Assembly: GCA_004835665.1 (NCBI GenBank)
Contig: RBKR01000020.1
Span: forward strand, 1 to 64,000
Origin: Phoma sp. XZ068
Lineage: Eukaryota; Ascomycota; Dothideomycetes; Pleosporales; Didymellaceae
DNA length: 64,000 nucleotides
Reading direction: 5' to 3'
Numbering within the stretch: position 1 is the stretch's first letter; the number at the start of each line of letters is the position of its first letter. The notes under the pieces are model-generated. The model was not told where the DNA came from. It saw only the letters and a list, made by a program, of their open reading frames with translations, and did no database searches. Both the position numbers and the translations under genes were made by a program. Shown here one piece after another: positions 8,812-19,652 of the stretch.

Positions 8812-10605
8812 ATGTCACCATCTAATCTACCCTGGATCTCCGCGTTGGAAGATGCCGCCGAGCAATTCGATGGCGGGCCCCGGAGCTTCCCGCTAGCCAG
8901 CGAGTCGAGCTTTGCCCACAGGCTCGCATACGACCCGCCGAACCTGGACTACCGAAAGCTGTTTTGGAACAAGGCCACTGTCTCGGACTCGCAGCGTGAT
9001 GCTCTATTGCGCCCGCACAGCGCAGGCTGGCTGATTCCGGCCGAGACGAGTGTCTGCAAGCCTGTCTTTGTCGCCCACTCCGCGCTGTCGGCGATATGGC
9101 TGTTGAAGGAGACGCTCGACGAGGACGCGCTGCCTGCTGATGCTTGGGCCCGGCTGGTCTCTGCAGCGCAGGATCTTGCCAGCAGCCCGAGCGACGGCTT
9201 CCAGAAGGAACCCCCTTCAGCGCAGCGGCCCCGCGATTCCCCACCACCGTCGACAAAGCGTGCTGCTGCATCCAGCTCAGCGCGGCCGTTGAAGCGCCTC
9301 CGACAAGCCACCGAGCCTCCCAGCCCTGCGACGCCGCTGGAAGCAGAGGACGAAGCGGAGGAACCTGAGCAGCTTGCGCCGCCCTGCGAACCCGAGGCGG
9401 CCGAGGACCCCAAAGAGCCCGTCCATGGACAGGTTGGACAGGAGGAACCCGCCCAGATCACAAGCGTCTCTAACAAAAACCGCCGTGCTGAGCGGGAGCG
9501 CGCCAGGAAGCTGGAGCTCATACGAGCGCAGAAGAAACAGGACCTTGGGTTGGTACCGCCGCCCGACTCAGCGTCTCGCAGGGAACACGGTGCCTATGCC
9601 TCCATCTCGCGGCAGGATGAGCCGTTCATCTCTTGGATCCTCAAGCAGCCGGTCGATGATGGCGACAACCTGTACAGCAGTGCCCCAGCGCCTTACCTGA
9701 CAGCTTCTGGCATGCTCGACAAGGCCCGCTCCATCGGCAATAATACCTCCCAGGCCTCTGCGGCTGCCTTTCTGCGGAGCTGGCGCACACAAGGTTCACC
9801 CTTTGCGCAGGAGTCCGTGGAGGATCGCCCGCCCGCTTCCTCGCGCACCCGCTGGTCGCTGTCGCAGAAGAGCAGTGCCTCGACGGTGCCGAAGAGCGCG
9901 CTCGCCTCCGCCTGGAGCCTGTGCGATCGCTACGAGCAGGAGCTGGATATCATCCATATCAAGTACCGCTGGGCCATGGCTTTCCTCGGCAAGGCGTACA
10001 CCGAGAGGATGGACCAGATCAAGGAGCAAGACGTCGCCCGCAGCAGGGATGCCAAGAACCGAGGCGGCAGGGGCAAAGTCAGCTCCGAGGCCATGGACGC
10101 CCTGCTGCTGTCCGTCACCGCTACGTCGGGGCGTCAGCAGCGTCAGCGATTCAAGAAGCGGCTGCACCAAGCGCTCCGCTGGTACGAAGCAGCCAAGCAG
10201 CTTGGCTGGGGTATGCTCTGCCTGATGCCGCACGACATCATCTCCAACTCGTGGGTCGAGAACGATCTCCGCATCCCCTTCTGGCACATCTGGCTCACGT
10301 TGGTTGCGAAGGCGAATCCGGTGGCCCACAAAGCAAGCATGGCCTTGGACGCCTGGCTAGGCTCAGAAGGCATCTCTGGCGGATCCATCAGCGAGAAGGC
10401 AACGCTGTCGATCGAGGCAAACACGCCGACATCAGCGACGCAAGTGGAGGAGATTGAAGACAGCGAGCTGGAAGACGGCGAAGATGGTGACAACCACAGC
10501 GTCAAGCCTGCGCCCTCCCAAAGGACTACAAACAGCCCTGCGGCCGCCCGTGCAATGCGCCAGCTTACCTTGATCGAGCTCTGTAAGCCTTTTGCAGGCA
10601 CATAG
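8812..10605 (+). CDS. Unrecognised 597-residue partner of the telomere-linked helicase
   Basis: Single intact frame of 597 codons starting ATGTCACC. I do not recognise the family. Residues 1-125 look globular. About 130-220 is a low-complexity linker rich in Pro, Ser, Ala and Glu. About 222-248 is a basic, helix-forming stretch (RRAERERARKLELIRAQKK), a possible nuclear signal or nucleic-acid contact. About 365-520 is predicted helical with many charged residues. The tail is acidic (EEIEDSELEDGEDGD). No signal peptide or membrane segment. It is head-to-head with the helicase over 213 bp and, like it, GC-rich and unbroken, while the sequence beyond it is RIP-mutated. Shared promoter and preservation suggest it works with the helicase, perhaps as a DNA-binding accessory; that is inference. 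Confidence 0.8.
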   Translation: MSPSNLPWISALEDAAEQFDGGPRSFPLASESSFAHRLAYDPPNLDYRKLFWNKATVSDSQRDALLRPHSAGWLIPAETSVCKPVFVAHSALSAIWLLKETLDEDALPADAWARLVSAAQDLASSPSDGFQKEPPSAQRPRDSPPPSTKRAAASSSARPLKRLRQATEPPSPATPLEAEDEAEEPEQLAPPCEPEAAEDPKEPVHGQVGQEEPAQITSVSNKNRRAERERARKLELIRAQKKQDLGLVPPPDSASRREHGAYASISRQDEPFISWILKQPVDDGDNLYSSAPAPYLTASGMLDKARSIGNNTSQASAAAFLRSWRTQGSPFAQESVEDRPPASSRTRWSLSQKSSASTVPKSALASAWSLCDRYEQELDIIHIKYRWAMAFLGKAYTERMDQIKEQDVARSRDAKNRGGRGKVSSEAMDALLLSVTATSGRQQRQRFKKRLHQALRWYEAAKQLGWGMLCLMPHDIISNSWVENDLRIPFWHIWLTLVAKANPVAHKASMALDAWLGSEGISGGSISEKATLSIEANTPTSATQVEEIEDSELEDGEDGDNHSVKPAPSQRTTNSPAAARAMRQLTLIELCKPFAGT

Positions 10606-10980
10606 TGTGCTGTAATCAATTGCTCTGTGCTGTGCATTTAGTGTGTTACTTTCTTGCGTTGGTGTTTACAGTGTTGATGTTCTGCTGTGTTGATGCAGTT
10701 GTTGTCCGCGCGCTAGCGCAACCCTAACCACAACATTAAACCCTACCCCCATGATTTACAAAGCCGATTTCGCTACAACTTGCACAGGTAATGCGGGTTA
10801 TTGTCGCAAAACATATGTCCAAGTTTGAAGCAGATCCAATCTGTTGTTGCAGAACGACCGTAGTTGGGAGAAAAACCAACCGTACCCATGATAAGATATC
10901 CGCGGCAAATCTGTAGCCCTGGTCCCTAACAAATCCGTACCCCTAAATCAACCATTGGAATGGTTGGCCTACCCATCTGG
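10606..10980. other. Junction with degenerate telomere-like motifs
   Basis: No gene. Contains a 10-bp palindrome GCGCTAGCGC at 10709, telomere-like ACCCTAACC at 10721 and AAACCCTACCCCC at 10738, then further CCCTAA-like fragments (GTCCCTAAC, ACCCCTAAATC) to about 10955. Base composition then falls abruptly into the AT island. These motifs have the same strand orientation as those left of the helicase. Confidence 0.6.
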
Positions 10981-12903
10981 GTTAGGTAAACTAATCTTAT
11001 AAGCCTTCTCTAGAATAAGACTAGTAATATACTTATACTATAGAGATAGCCTTATATAGATTATAATAATAGATAGCACTTTTTTCTATACCTTATACTT
11101 AAACTATATACTATAGGCTTTATTATCTCTACTTAAATACTTATAAAGATAGTACTCTAGTATAGTACTAGTAAAGTCTTTTATATTCTTATATATATAA
11201 TTAAGGACTACCTACTATAGAACTTAAGACTTTTTATTAGCTTTATTACTATACTTTACTTATAGTATAGAGACTAGGTCCTTTTATAGTATAGGCTTAT
11301 TATTATTATAGTCTAAGACCTTTATAGGCTTAGTGTTTATCTATAAAGTAATATAAAATATTATAATACTTATTAGTTTTCTTTCTTACTTTATAGTTCT
11401 TAAAAGTACCTAGATATTAATAAACTAGTATCCTAGTTCTAAAAGAATTATTTAATATAAACTAAGGTATACTCTATTATCTATATCTAAGAAGAAGTCT
11501 TACTAATATATACCTAAGAAATAAAGGTCTATATTAGGCTTAAGACTAGGATAAAATAATCTCTATACTTTATATATAGTTTATATATATAGTAGGCTAG
11601 CTAGCTTGTTCTAGTTAGCTAGCTAAATATCTAGTCTATACTAGCCTTAGAAATCTAATATAATTTTAGTTACCTTATTTATTATAAAAAACTAATACTA
11701 GGTTATTACTTAGTATAGATTATATCTAGATATATATTATACTTATATTATCTATTCTATAGCTTACTATCTACTTAAATATAAAGATATTAAAGGTTGT
11801 CTGCCTAATTAAGGTGCAGCACTATTAAGTAATTATTAGTCTCTAGCTAAGATTCTTTTATAGTATAGCTAGCTATTAGACTAGAAATTTTACTCTACTA
11901 CTAAGCCTTAGTTACTCTAGTATCTTCTACTTAACTAACTTATTTAAACTATAAAATAGCTAGCTATTATTAGATAATAGGGTTACTAGCTCTATCTATA
12001 TCTAGCTATAGCTATTAAAAAAGATAATATCTTCTTAATTAGTATAAAGCTAAATATATAAGTATATAGAAAGTATATTTATTTTTTAAGTTAGCTTACT
12101 AGCTTAGCTGCTATATATAGGGGATAAAACCTTTATTATAAATACTATATACCTACTATTATTCTTCCTTTAGTAACTAGTAAAGTTATAAATACTTCTT
12201 AAATACTTTAATATAATAGTAGCTAGTAATAAGCTCTGCCTTTACTCTAATAATAGTTACCTATTCTTTAAATAATAGCTACTTTAAGTTCTTCTTTTCT
12301 ATACTCTTAGCTATACTAGTAGTAATCTAAGCTTATTTCTTTTCTTCTAGGTAATCTAGTATCTACTATACTTTTACCTTAGAGTAAGTAATTTATAATT
12401 AGTAGCTTATATTTTACTAAAGAATACCTACCTTATTAAAAATCTAGTATAGGTAATATTTATATACTTTGTCTATAGGTCTATTTATACTAATACTCTA
12501 TTCTAAGGTAAGTATATTAATTAGAAATTTAGCTATTACTAGTAAGTATAGTATAGCTTAGTTATTAATAGAGTCTACCTCCTTAATCTCCTTAATAGCT
12601 ATATATTATCTTTTCTCTATTTTTATTAAGATATTATTTATACTTTTATACTTTATTATAGCTTTAGCTATATTAGTGCTAGAGGATATAGAAAGAGTAG
12701 TACTTTTAAAGATAATATTTTATTTATTAGAGAAGATATAAGTTACTAAGCTAGATATAAGTAGGCTAAGAGTTCTTAGATTCTAGTATAGTCCTCTTTA
12801 CCTCTAGAAGTAAGTAGTATCTAAACTTATTAGCTCTAGCTAGCTATTCTTTACTTCTAGGGGCAAGTTATATATAATACCTAGACTTATTAGTATAGCT
12901 ATT

Positions 12904-13053
12904 CTTTACTTCTAGAGGTAGCTTCTATCTTTACCTCTAGAAGTAGCTCCTATTTTTACTTTTAAGGGCAGCTCCTATTTTTACCTCTAGAAGTAGCTTC
13001 TATTCTTTACCTCTAGAAGTAACTACTACTTTTACTTCTAGAGGTAACCTAAC
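12904..13053. repeat. 25-bp minisatellite inside the AT island
   Basis: Six units with an exact 25-bp period start at 12904, 12929, 12954, 12979, 13004 and 13029. The unit is close to CTTTACCTCTAGAAGTAGCT followed by TCTAT. Two isolated related units lie at 12796 and 12849. Differences between units are mainly C/T and A/G, as RIP would leave. Confidence 0.85.
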
Positions 13054-14301
13054 TCTAACCTATTAGTATAGTTTAGAGATATAGTATATAAAGACTAATA
13101 AAAAAACTAAATTATATTAAGGTTAGACTATTTTTTATTTTTAAGTAGATTAGCCCTATAAACTATTAACTTAAACTACTATAGAATACTAGAATATACT
13201 TTATATTCTATATATTACTATTAGAACTAGTAGACTCTAATATACTAATCTAGAAAGACTTTTACTACTAGGTTAAGAAAGAAACTAAGTAGGAAGTTAA
13301 GAAAATAATATAATATTAAAAAAAAGGATATAAAAATAAATACTTAGTTAAGTAGTTAAGATACTCTAACTTAGAGAATATATAGAAACTATCTATAAAC
13401 TTTATAAACTACTAGTAGCTATTAAAGAAATTTAAGACTAATTAGAAAGCACTATATTAGCTTTCTAAGCCTTAATTAGCTACTCTTTAAAAGTACTCTA
13501 TATACTAGGTAATAGAGTTAGGCTAAACCTATTTAAAGGACCCTTTAAGAGAATTATCTCTTCTTCTAGCTTCTATATAATAATACTTTACTTTTCTACT
13601 ATAATTACTTTCTTTATATAATAATCTAGTAAATCTATTTATTAATATAACTACTCTTTATATATATATATAACTTATAACTCTTCTTATACCTTTTTAG
13701 AGGCCTTAAGTACTTTATTTTATACTTTATAACTTTTTTTTATCTATACCTATAGCTTTTCTTTCTTAGTTTCTAGATATTTAAACTTTAACTATATTAT
13801 ATAAACATTATAATACTACCTATACTTTAAATATTTACTATATTTTCTAGAGTAAATATAAACTTTATATACTTACTTATACTTTTTATAGGTTAAATAC
13901 TTCTTTACTATAATCTCTTTAAAGAACTTAATAAATTTATATAAGTAGTAATAATAGGCTAAACTTAACTTAGTAGAATATTTAGGTATTATTAAGAAGA
14001 TATACTATTAAATAAGAAGAGGCCTATATTATATAAACTAAGCTTAAAAGACTAAGCTAAGATAAAAAAAAGATAGTATTATAATTCTAGAGAATACTAA
14101 ATAAAGGTTAATAATTATAGGCTAAGTATAGTATAGTTAAACTATACAGGAGAAAGTATTATAAGTAAGTATAAATAATAAGTATTATTAGTTACTACTT
14201 AGGTAATAATATAAAGTTATATATTATAATTAGTCTTAGTATAATTAGTATAATTAATAATTAGTATAATTAGTAGCTATTATAATACTAAGTACTATAT
14301 A

Positions 14302-15041
14302 TACCTTCTTAGTATATAATATATAGGAATATAACCCTTATAGTTTATATTTAACTTAATTAATATACTTTATTATTAGAATCTCTACCTATATATAAAG
14401 ATAGATAGATTAACTATTTATACTTCTTACTATAACTTAACTCTTAAGATAGATAGTCTACTCTATACTACTTATTATTACCTATAGTTACTATAGTGTT
14501 TTACTAAGCCTCTATACTCTTTATAATCTACTATATATCTATTTATTCTAGAGAACTAACTTTAGAAGTATTTATAAGCTTTACTTAGAATATAACCTTA
14601 ATACTTAGATTAATTTTTATAGTAAAGGTCTAGTTTAGCAACTTTAAGTTTATAACTTACTAGTTTTATATTAGTTATAGTAAAAGTACTATTAATAATA
14701 TAATCTTTTAATATATTACTTATTTTAGAAGTATTAAAAATATTAAAGTTATATTCTAAGTAAAGCTTATAAATACTTCTAGAGTTAGTTCTCTAGAATA
14801 AATAAATATATAGTAGATTATAGAGAGTATAGATACTTAGTAAAATACTATAGTAACTATAGAAAATAATAAGTAGTATAAAGTAGACTATCTATCTTAA
14901 AAGTTAAGTTAGTAAAAAGTATAGATAGTTAATCTATCTATCTTAATATATAGGTAAAAATTCTAATAATAAAGTATATTTATTAAGTTAAATATAAACT
15001 ATAAAGGTTATATTTTTATATACTATATACTAAGAAGATAG
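14302..15041. repeat. Large inverted repeat, arms about 300 bp
   Basis: The left arm (about 14302-14607) and the reverse complement of the right arm (about 14740-15041) align along their whole length with roughly 90 percent identity by eye. Examples: CCTTCTTAGTATATA pairs with TATATACTAAGAAGA, and GAGAACTAACT with AGTTAGTTCTC. The spacer is about 130 bp. Mismatches are mainly C/T or G/A. Confidence 0.85.
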
Positions 15042-15102
15042 AGGTGCTTATAGATAAGTAACTAGAGTTAATTTAATAAGATATAAGAGAGTACTTATAT
15101 AT

Positions 15103-15227
15103 AAGTATATTATACTATACTTATTAATAAGTATCCTAGTTATATATATTATACTTATTAATAAGTATATTATACTATACTTATTAATAAGTATCCTAGT
15201 TATATATATTATACTTATTAATAAGTA
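15103..15227. repeat. 60-bp tandem duplication with four copies of an 18-bp palindrome
   Basis: Two nearly exact 60-bp units. The perfect palindrome ATACTTATTAATAAGTAT occurs at 15117, 15151 and 15177 and, with one mismatch, at 15211, so spacings alternate 34, 26, 34. Confidence 0.85.
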
Positions 15228-15860
15228 GTTATATAATAAGACTATATAGTTATTTTTTTTCTACTTATAATAGTTCTCTAGAAGAGTTAGAGGTTCTAGT
15301 TAGTAAATACTTATTACTATACTACTCTTTTGCCTAGAATTATAATACTTAGAAAGAAAAAAATAACTATAAAAAGTATATAGTATACTAACTCTAGTAT
15401 AACTATATATTAGGTTACTAGTACTTTAACTATATAGGCCTAGTATATTATATATATATTATATACTCTAAAGTATAATAGGCTGCTTAGCTAGAAGGCC
15501 TAGTATAAATAAATATATCTATACCTATACCTCTACTACTACTATACTTATTACTATATAACTTTATACTAAGTTTTAGTAATAACTAACCTATACTAGT
15601 AGATATATATACTAGCTTAGTAATAATTTAGGCTCTAAATTATTAAACCTAATATCTATAGTATAATTTCTAGCTAGTAGAGAAAACCTTTCTTAAATAA
15701 ACTAAAAATCTTTTAGTTAGACTAAAATACTTAGTTAAAAGTAAAACTTTTAGATATTTTACCTAGCTAACCTATTAGCTCTTTAAAATATATTGTATAA
15801 TTCTTAATATATACTAATAAACTAATACTAGCGTATAGACTAAATCTTTATAAACCTTAC

Positions 15861-17747
15861 TTATAGTGGCTGCAGACCTAGCTCTGTCCCTGGCGCTGGA
15901 TACGTTGCACCTGTTAACTCTTGATGTCCAAACAGAAAGTCTCTGTCCACTGACAAATCCGCGGGATGCCATCGCTCGGTTGCTGGTGGGAGCTCGCTAG
16001 GTACCAATGGAGTCGGGCTGACGAGACACACGCGACCGTCAACAACGTGCATGTAGTCTGCATTTATCCCAGGGCTGACCCAGAGTGTCATGTTTGGGTC
16101 GAATTTGCGCTTGATGTCGGACAGACGGGCGTAGTTGCTGCCCCAGAACGAGGACGACCAGTTCGTCTCTGTTACGCTCGCCTGTGCGTGTGTGAGCTAT
16201 TGATCTTGAGTCCTTTGTTTCTATCGGCACGTATCCTTACCTCGTTGATGTAAGTCCCCATATCCGGTGCTAAGCGTCGCAAGCCATCGGCGCTCGTCTT
16301 GTTGGTCTTGTTCGCGATCACCAAGGCCACCGCCTGCCGCCACCCTGGGTGTGCTGATGTTAAACTGCCATCTCCAAATCGCTGCCCAGGTGCCATGAGT
16401 TGAACGCCAATACTGCCACCAGTGTCCGCCAGTGCAGCCGTGAGGTCTGGGCTCGTCACGTGTTCTGCGCCCAGAAGGCGGCTATCGTATGGTATGATGC
16501 CGCGGTCATAACGATGCTCGGGCGTGGTCGGCTGCGGAACAAGAGTACCATACGTGCCCTCGAAGAAATCTCTATAATTGTCGAACTCGAAAGGTCGGGT
16601 CTGAAACGGTTTTATTCCCGGAAGGCTGGAAACATTGGACAGGATGGGGCCCCAGACCGCGTTCGCGTTGGCAATGCCAGCCTGTCTCCCAGGGTGGATA
16701 GCAAATCCTCTTATCTTGTCTGGGAAGACGTAGAACGTTGCACTGATTCCCTTATTGTGTAGACTCGGTAATTCGCTCATGAGATACCGAAGCGCGGCGC
16801 TGGTCGGGTAGGTGCCGGGTGCGAGACCAGATGGGTCAAGCGTGGAATTGATGTACCAATTGAACCCGGTGATGGGGACGACTGGGTGCGCTTTCCAGGT
16901 TGCCTGCACAATCACGCCAAATGTGCCACCTCCGCCACCTCGGATGGCCCAGAATAGATCGGAGTTTGTTTCACAGTTGGCAACGCGAAGCTCGCCGTCA
17001 GGCGTTACTATCAATGCCTCGAGCCACTGATCGACTCCGAGACCGTACTGCGCGGTAAGTGGGCCGTAGCCGCCGTTTTGACCCCAACCTCCGCCTACTG
17101 CGACAGTGGCTACGATTATTAGCTTGGAAGCATGCGCTGTTCCGTACTGGGATCCTACCAGCTCCACCGCTCACGGTGAACAACCCGGACGGTGACACGG
17201 CGTGGTTGAGGGGCAGCCCAGCAAGAGCAGGTCCGAATGAAACCGCGGCTTGCACACCTTCGATCGGCGTTATGACGTTCGCCTCTGTGTTCAGCCCTAG
17301 TAAGGGAAGTCCCTCCCTCGTAGCCGTGTACGATGACATAACGTGAGCGCCCTGGAAAAGCGACAGATCGAGTAAGAGGCCAGAGCCTGCATCGCTGCGC
17401 ATCAGCTGATCATGACCCGTCGTTATGACTGCCAGGCGAATATTATGCCGGCTTGCAAATCGCATAGCTTGCCGCACGGCTTCGACAGATCTGGCTTGCA
17501 GCCGATAGTCAGGGACAGAGCCGTACTTATCACTACCGTTGCTTACGACAATACCGGGAAGTTCTTCTTGCCATGTTGAGATGCTGGGCCATCCAATGTC
17601 TGTGTTCAACTTTCGACAGCCGGGTGGCGTGGTAGTTGTGTTAAGCTGGGCATGTGAGAGGCTTGAAAAGACAATCATAGCCACTTGGTATAGACATATG
17701 GTCTTCATCATTCCAGTTAAGATTGCTCGAGGGCGAGGAGTGTTCAA
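15861..17747 (-). CDS. BBE-type FAD-linked oxidoreductase, secreted
   Basis: Three exons: 17747-17159, 17109-16241 and 16181-15861. Introns are 17110-17158 (49 bp, GTAGGA...branch CTAAT...TAG) and 16182-16240 (59 bp, GTAAGG...CAG). The model gives 592 codons, or 580 from the internal Met at 17711, which begins a hydrophobic signal-like segment ending SHAQ and may be the true start. Family marks: an FAD-binding half with TGHDQLMRSDAGSG (His of the usual flavin-linking position), GGGWGQNGGYGPL, AIRGGGGGTFG, and the C-terminal signature WGSNYARLSDIKRKFDP. I see no Cys equivalent for bicovalent flavin attachment. Such enzymes oxidise alcohols, sugars or secondary metabolites outside the cell; substrate unknown. 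The stop codon sits at the very edge of the AT island. Confidence 0.88.
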
Positions 17748-18379
17748 TGTGCAAGATAAGAAATGTATCTCTTTCGCACCTGTCTGAACAGTGGGTTAAA
17801 TAGATTTTGGACAGAGTGCTCACGGACGAGTGCCCTAGGTCTCACTTCCTGGCAAGGTCACTTACATCTCGAATGATGAGGCCCTCTGCGGCTCTCTACG
17901 GATGATTTGCTGCGCATCACTCGGTGCTATTCATTCGTCTCCATTTCTTTAGCTGTTCTCATTTGTTCGTATCCGTACTAGCGCACGAGTCGTTTTCGCT
18001 CTCGTTCTCGGTTTCGCTCTATTGGTATGGATTGGTCAACCTTGCCGAATTCACTTCCCCTACATGCTCAGAACGCAAAAAAGGCTATCAATACAAAGCT
18101 ACACTGCGGTCGAACGCAACAGAAGGTTCGTCACGCTGTTCGTAAGCCCTGGGACGACGCGTCACGACTTGTGGAGCATGGTATACATACTGTTAATCTC
18201 GATAGACACTCTGACATGCTCATGAAATACCCTGGTAGCCGCCATCACAATTAGCATATTGAGTTTTGTAACAGCGGTTTAGCTTCACGATCCCTCCGGG
18301 ACTCATCAAAGCTTCCGGTCGAGTTCTCAGTAGCGCGCCTATCATCTGCAGGGGCTATTCACACGTTCAGAGTTGGAGT
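17748..18379. other. Intergenic, possible lyase 5' remnant
   Basis: No supported gene. A short + frame at 18027-18254 (KKAINTKLHCGRT...) precedes the lyase pseudogene and might be its decayed N-terminal part, but frames are broken between them and I could not establish continuity. Confidence 0.4.
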
Positions 18380-19652
18380 ATGAATAACATCAAGTTCAAA
18401 ACCAGCGACACGGCCGCTATTCTCAATCCTGGCCCTAAGGTAGGCATGCTGGGTCTTCAGATCGAGCAATACCTCGAGAGCGTCCTGGGTCCACATGGCC
18501 GCGACATCCAGCGTGCTCGAAGTCGTATTGACCAAAAGGCTACCGGTTGGCGCCTCGTAAACCGCGCAAGTCCGACCGAAGTTATCGAAGAAATGATGCG
18601 CCTTGGTACCACTATCTTGGCCACTGCGGAGCGGTACGACGGCGCCCTCATGCCAGGATACACACATCTGCAACACTCGCAGCCTACGACGATCGACCAC
18701 TACCTTAACGCCTACTACTGGGGCGTGTCCCGCAATATTGACAGACTTCTAGGTGCCCACGACCGTCTCAACCTTAGTCCACTTGGCGGCGCAGCCTACA
18801 GTGGAACGTCGTAGGGTATCAGTCGTAACGACACAGCCACACCGTCCCATCCCCAACGCCCGAGATGCAGGACTCGCATCCCTCGACATGGGTGCCAAGC
18901 TTACCAGTGTGCTAGTCACAACGCTCTCTTCCATCAGCCGCCCAGCTTCAAACCTGAATTACTGGTCCTTGAGCGACGTCGGCCTTGTGTGTATCAACGC
19001 AGCCCTCTGCGGAACCTCAAGCATGATGCCCCAGAAGCGCAACCCCATGGTCCTAGAGTGCATTTGCGGTCTCGCTGGCGTGTCCGTAGGCTAGGCTGCG
19101 AGCCAACTCGGTGTCATGCACACGGCCACTTCGACTGACGTCGACTAGGCGTACGTTCACAACCGACTTCCTAATCAGTGCATGGAGACGGTGAGAGCTA
19201 TTGCTCTACTTTGCGAGGTTTTTGCGACGGTTGAGTTCGACCTACCTGCTATGCGTACGTCAGCCGGTCAACACTGGTCCACTGCAAGTTCTTTAGCCGA
19301 TTCTTTTGACGCCAAACGCGGCTTGAGCTTTCGCGACGCACATGAGATTGTCGCCCATGTGGCTGCTGCCCATTAGCGTAGTTGTAGCAGCATATTGCGT
19401 GACGATATCATCACCGACAAGGCCTTAAAAGCTTATTCACACTCTGAGCTCATAAAAGTCCTTGACCTCAATGCCTTTGTGGCCTCGAGAATCAGTCCAG
19501 GTGGAGACGCTGTTAAAGAGCGTAATTCTTTTGCTGCTTCTGCTTTAGATGATGTTGACAAGAAGAAGATAAAGTTGCAAGCTCGCACCAGTCATGTAGC
19601 CAAGGGGCTCGAGCGGCTTCTCAAAGATGCCCAGACGCTCACTACTACATGA
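18380..19652 (+). pseudogene. Argininosuccinate-lyase-like (fumarase/aspartase superfamily) pseudogene
   Basis: Fragments in consecutive frames match the argininosuccinate lyase core: RARSRIDQKATGWRLV (usual RSRNDQ), MPGYTHLQHSQPTT, LSPLGGAAYSGTS, and the superfamily signature GTSSMMPQKRNP at about 19015. The frame is broken by TAG at 18812 (site of an expected Trp), a frame change near 18840, TAG at 19093 (expected Trp before AASQLG), TAG at 19147 (expected Gln before AYVHNR) and TAG near 19374. TGG-to-TAG and CAG-to-TAG are both CpA-to-TpA changes on one strand or the other, as RIP would make. No credible start or N-terminal third. When intact such enzymes cleave argininosuccinate or a related C-N adduct. 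Confidence 0.8.

Larger units (their letters stand above)
10981..15860. repeat. RIP-type AT-rich island without genes
   Basis: About 4.9 kb made largely of A and T, rich in TA and in words such as CTATAG, TAGCTA and TATATA. CpG and CpA are nearly absent and most remaining C are followed by T. No open frame of 60 codons exists on either strand. This is what heavy RIP (CpA to TpA on both strands) leaves of repeated DNA. Internal repeats at 12904, 14302 and 15103 survive. The original element cannot be named. The right border is sharp, at the stop codon of the next gene. Confidence 0.9.

Noticed and set aside
9921..10457. Alternative frames over the 8812-10605 gene, on both strands
   Set aside because: The 597-codon frame is far longer, has a start next to the divergent promoter and balanced composition.
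10981..15860. AT island as a centromere or replication origin
   Set aside because: AT richness alone is explained by RIP; it lies next to subtelomeric genes and carries no evidence of either function.
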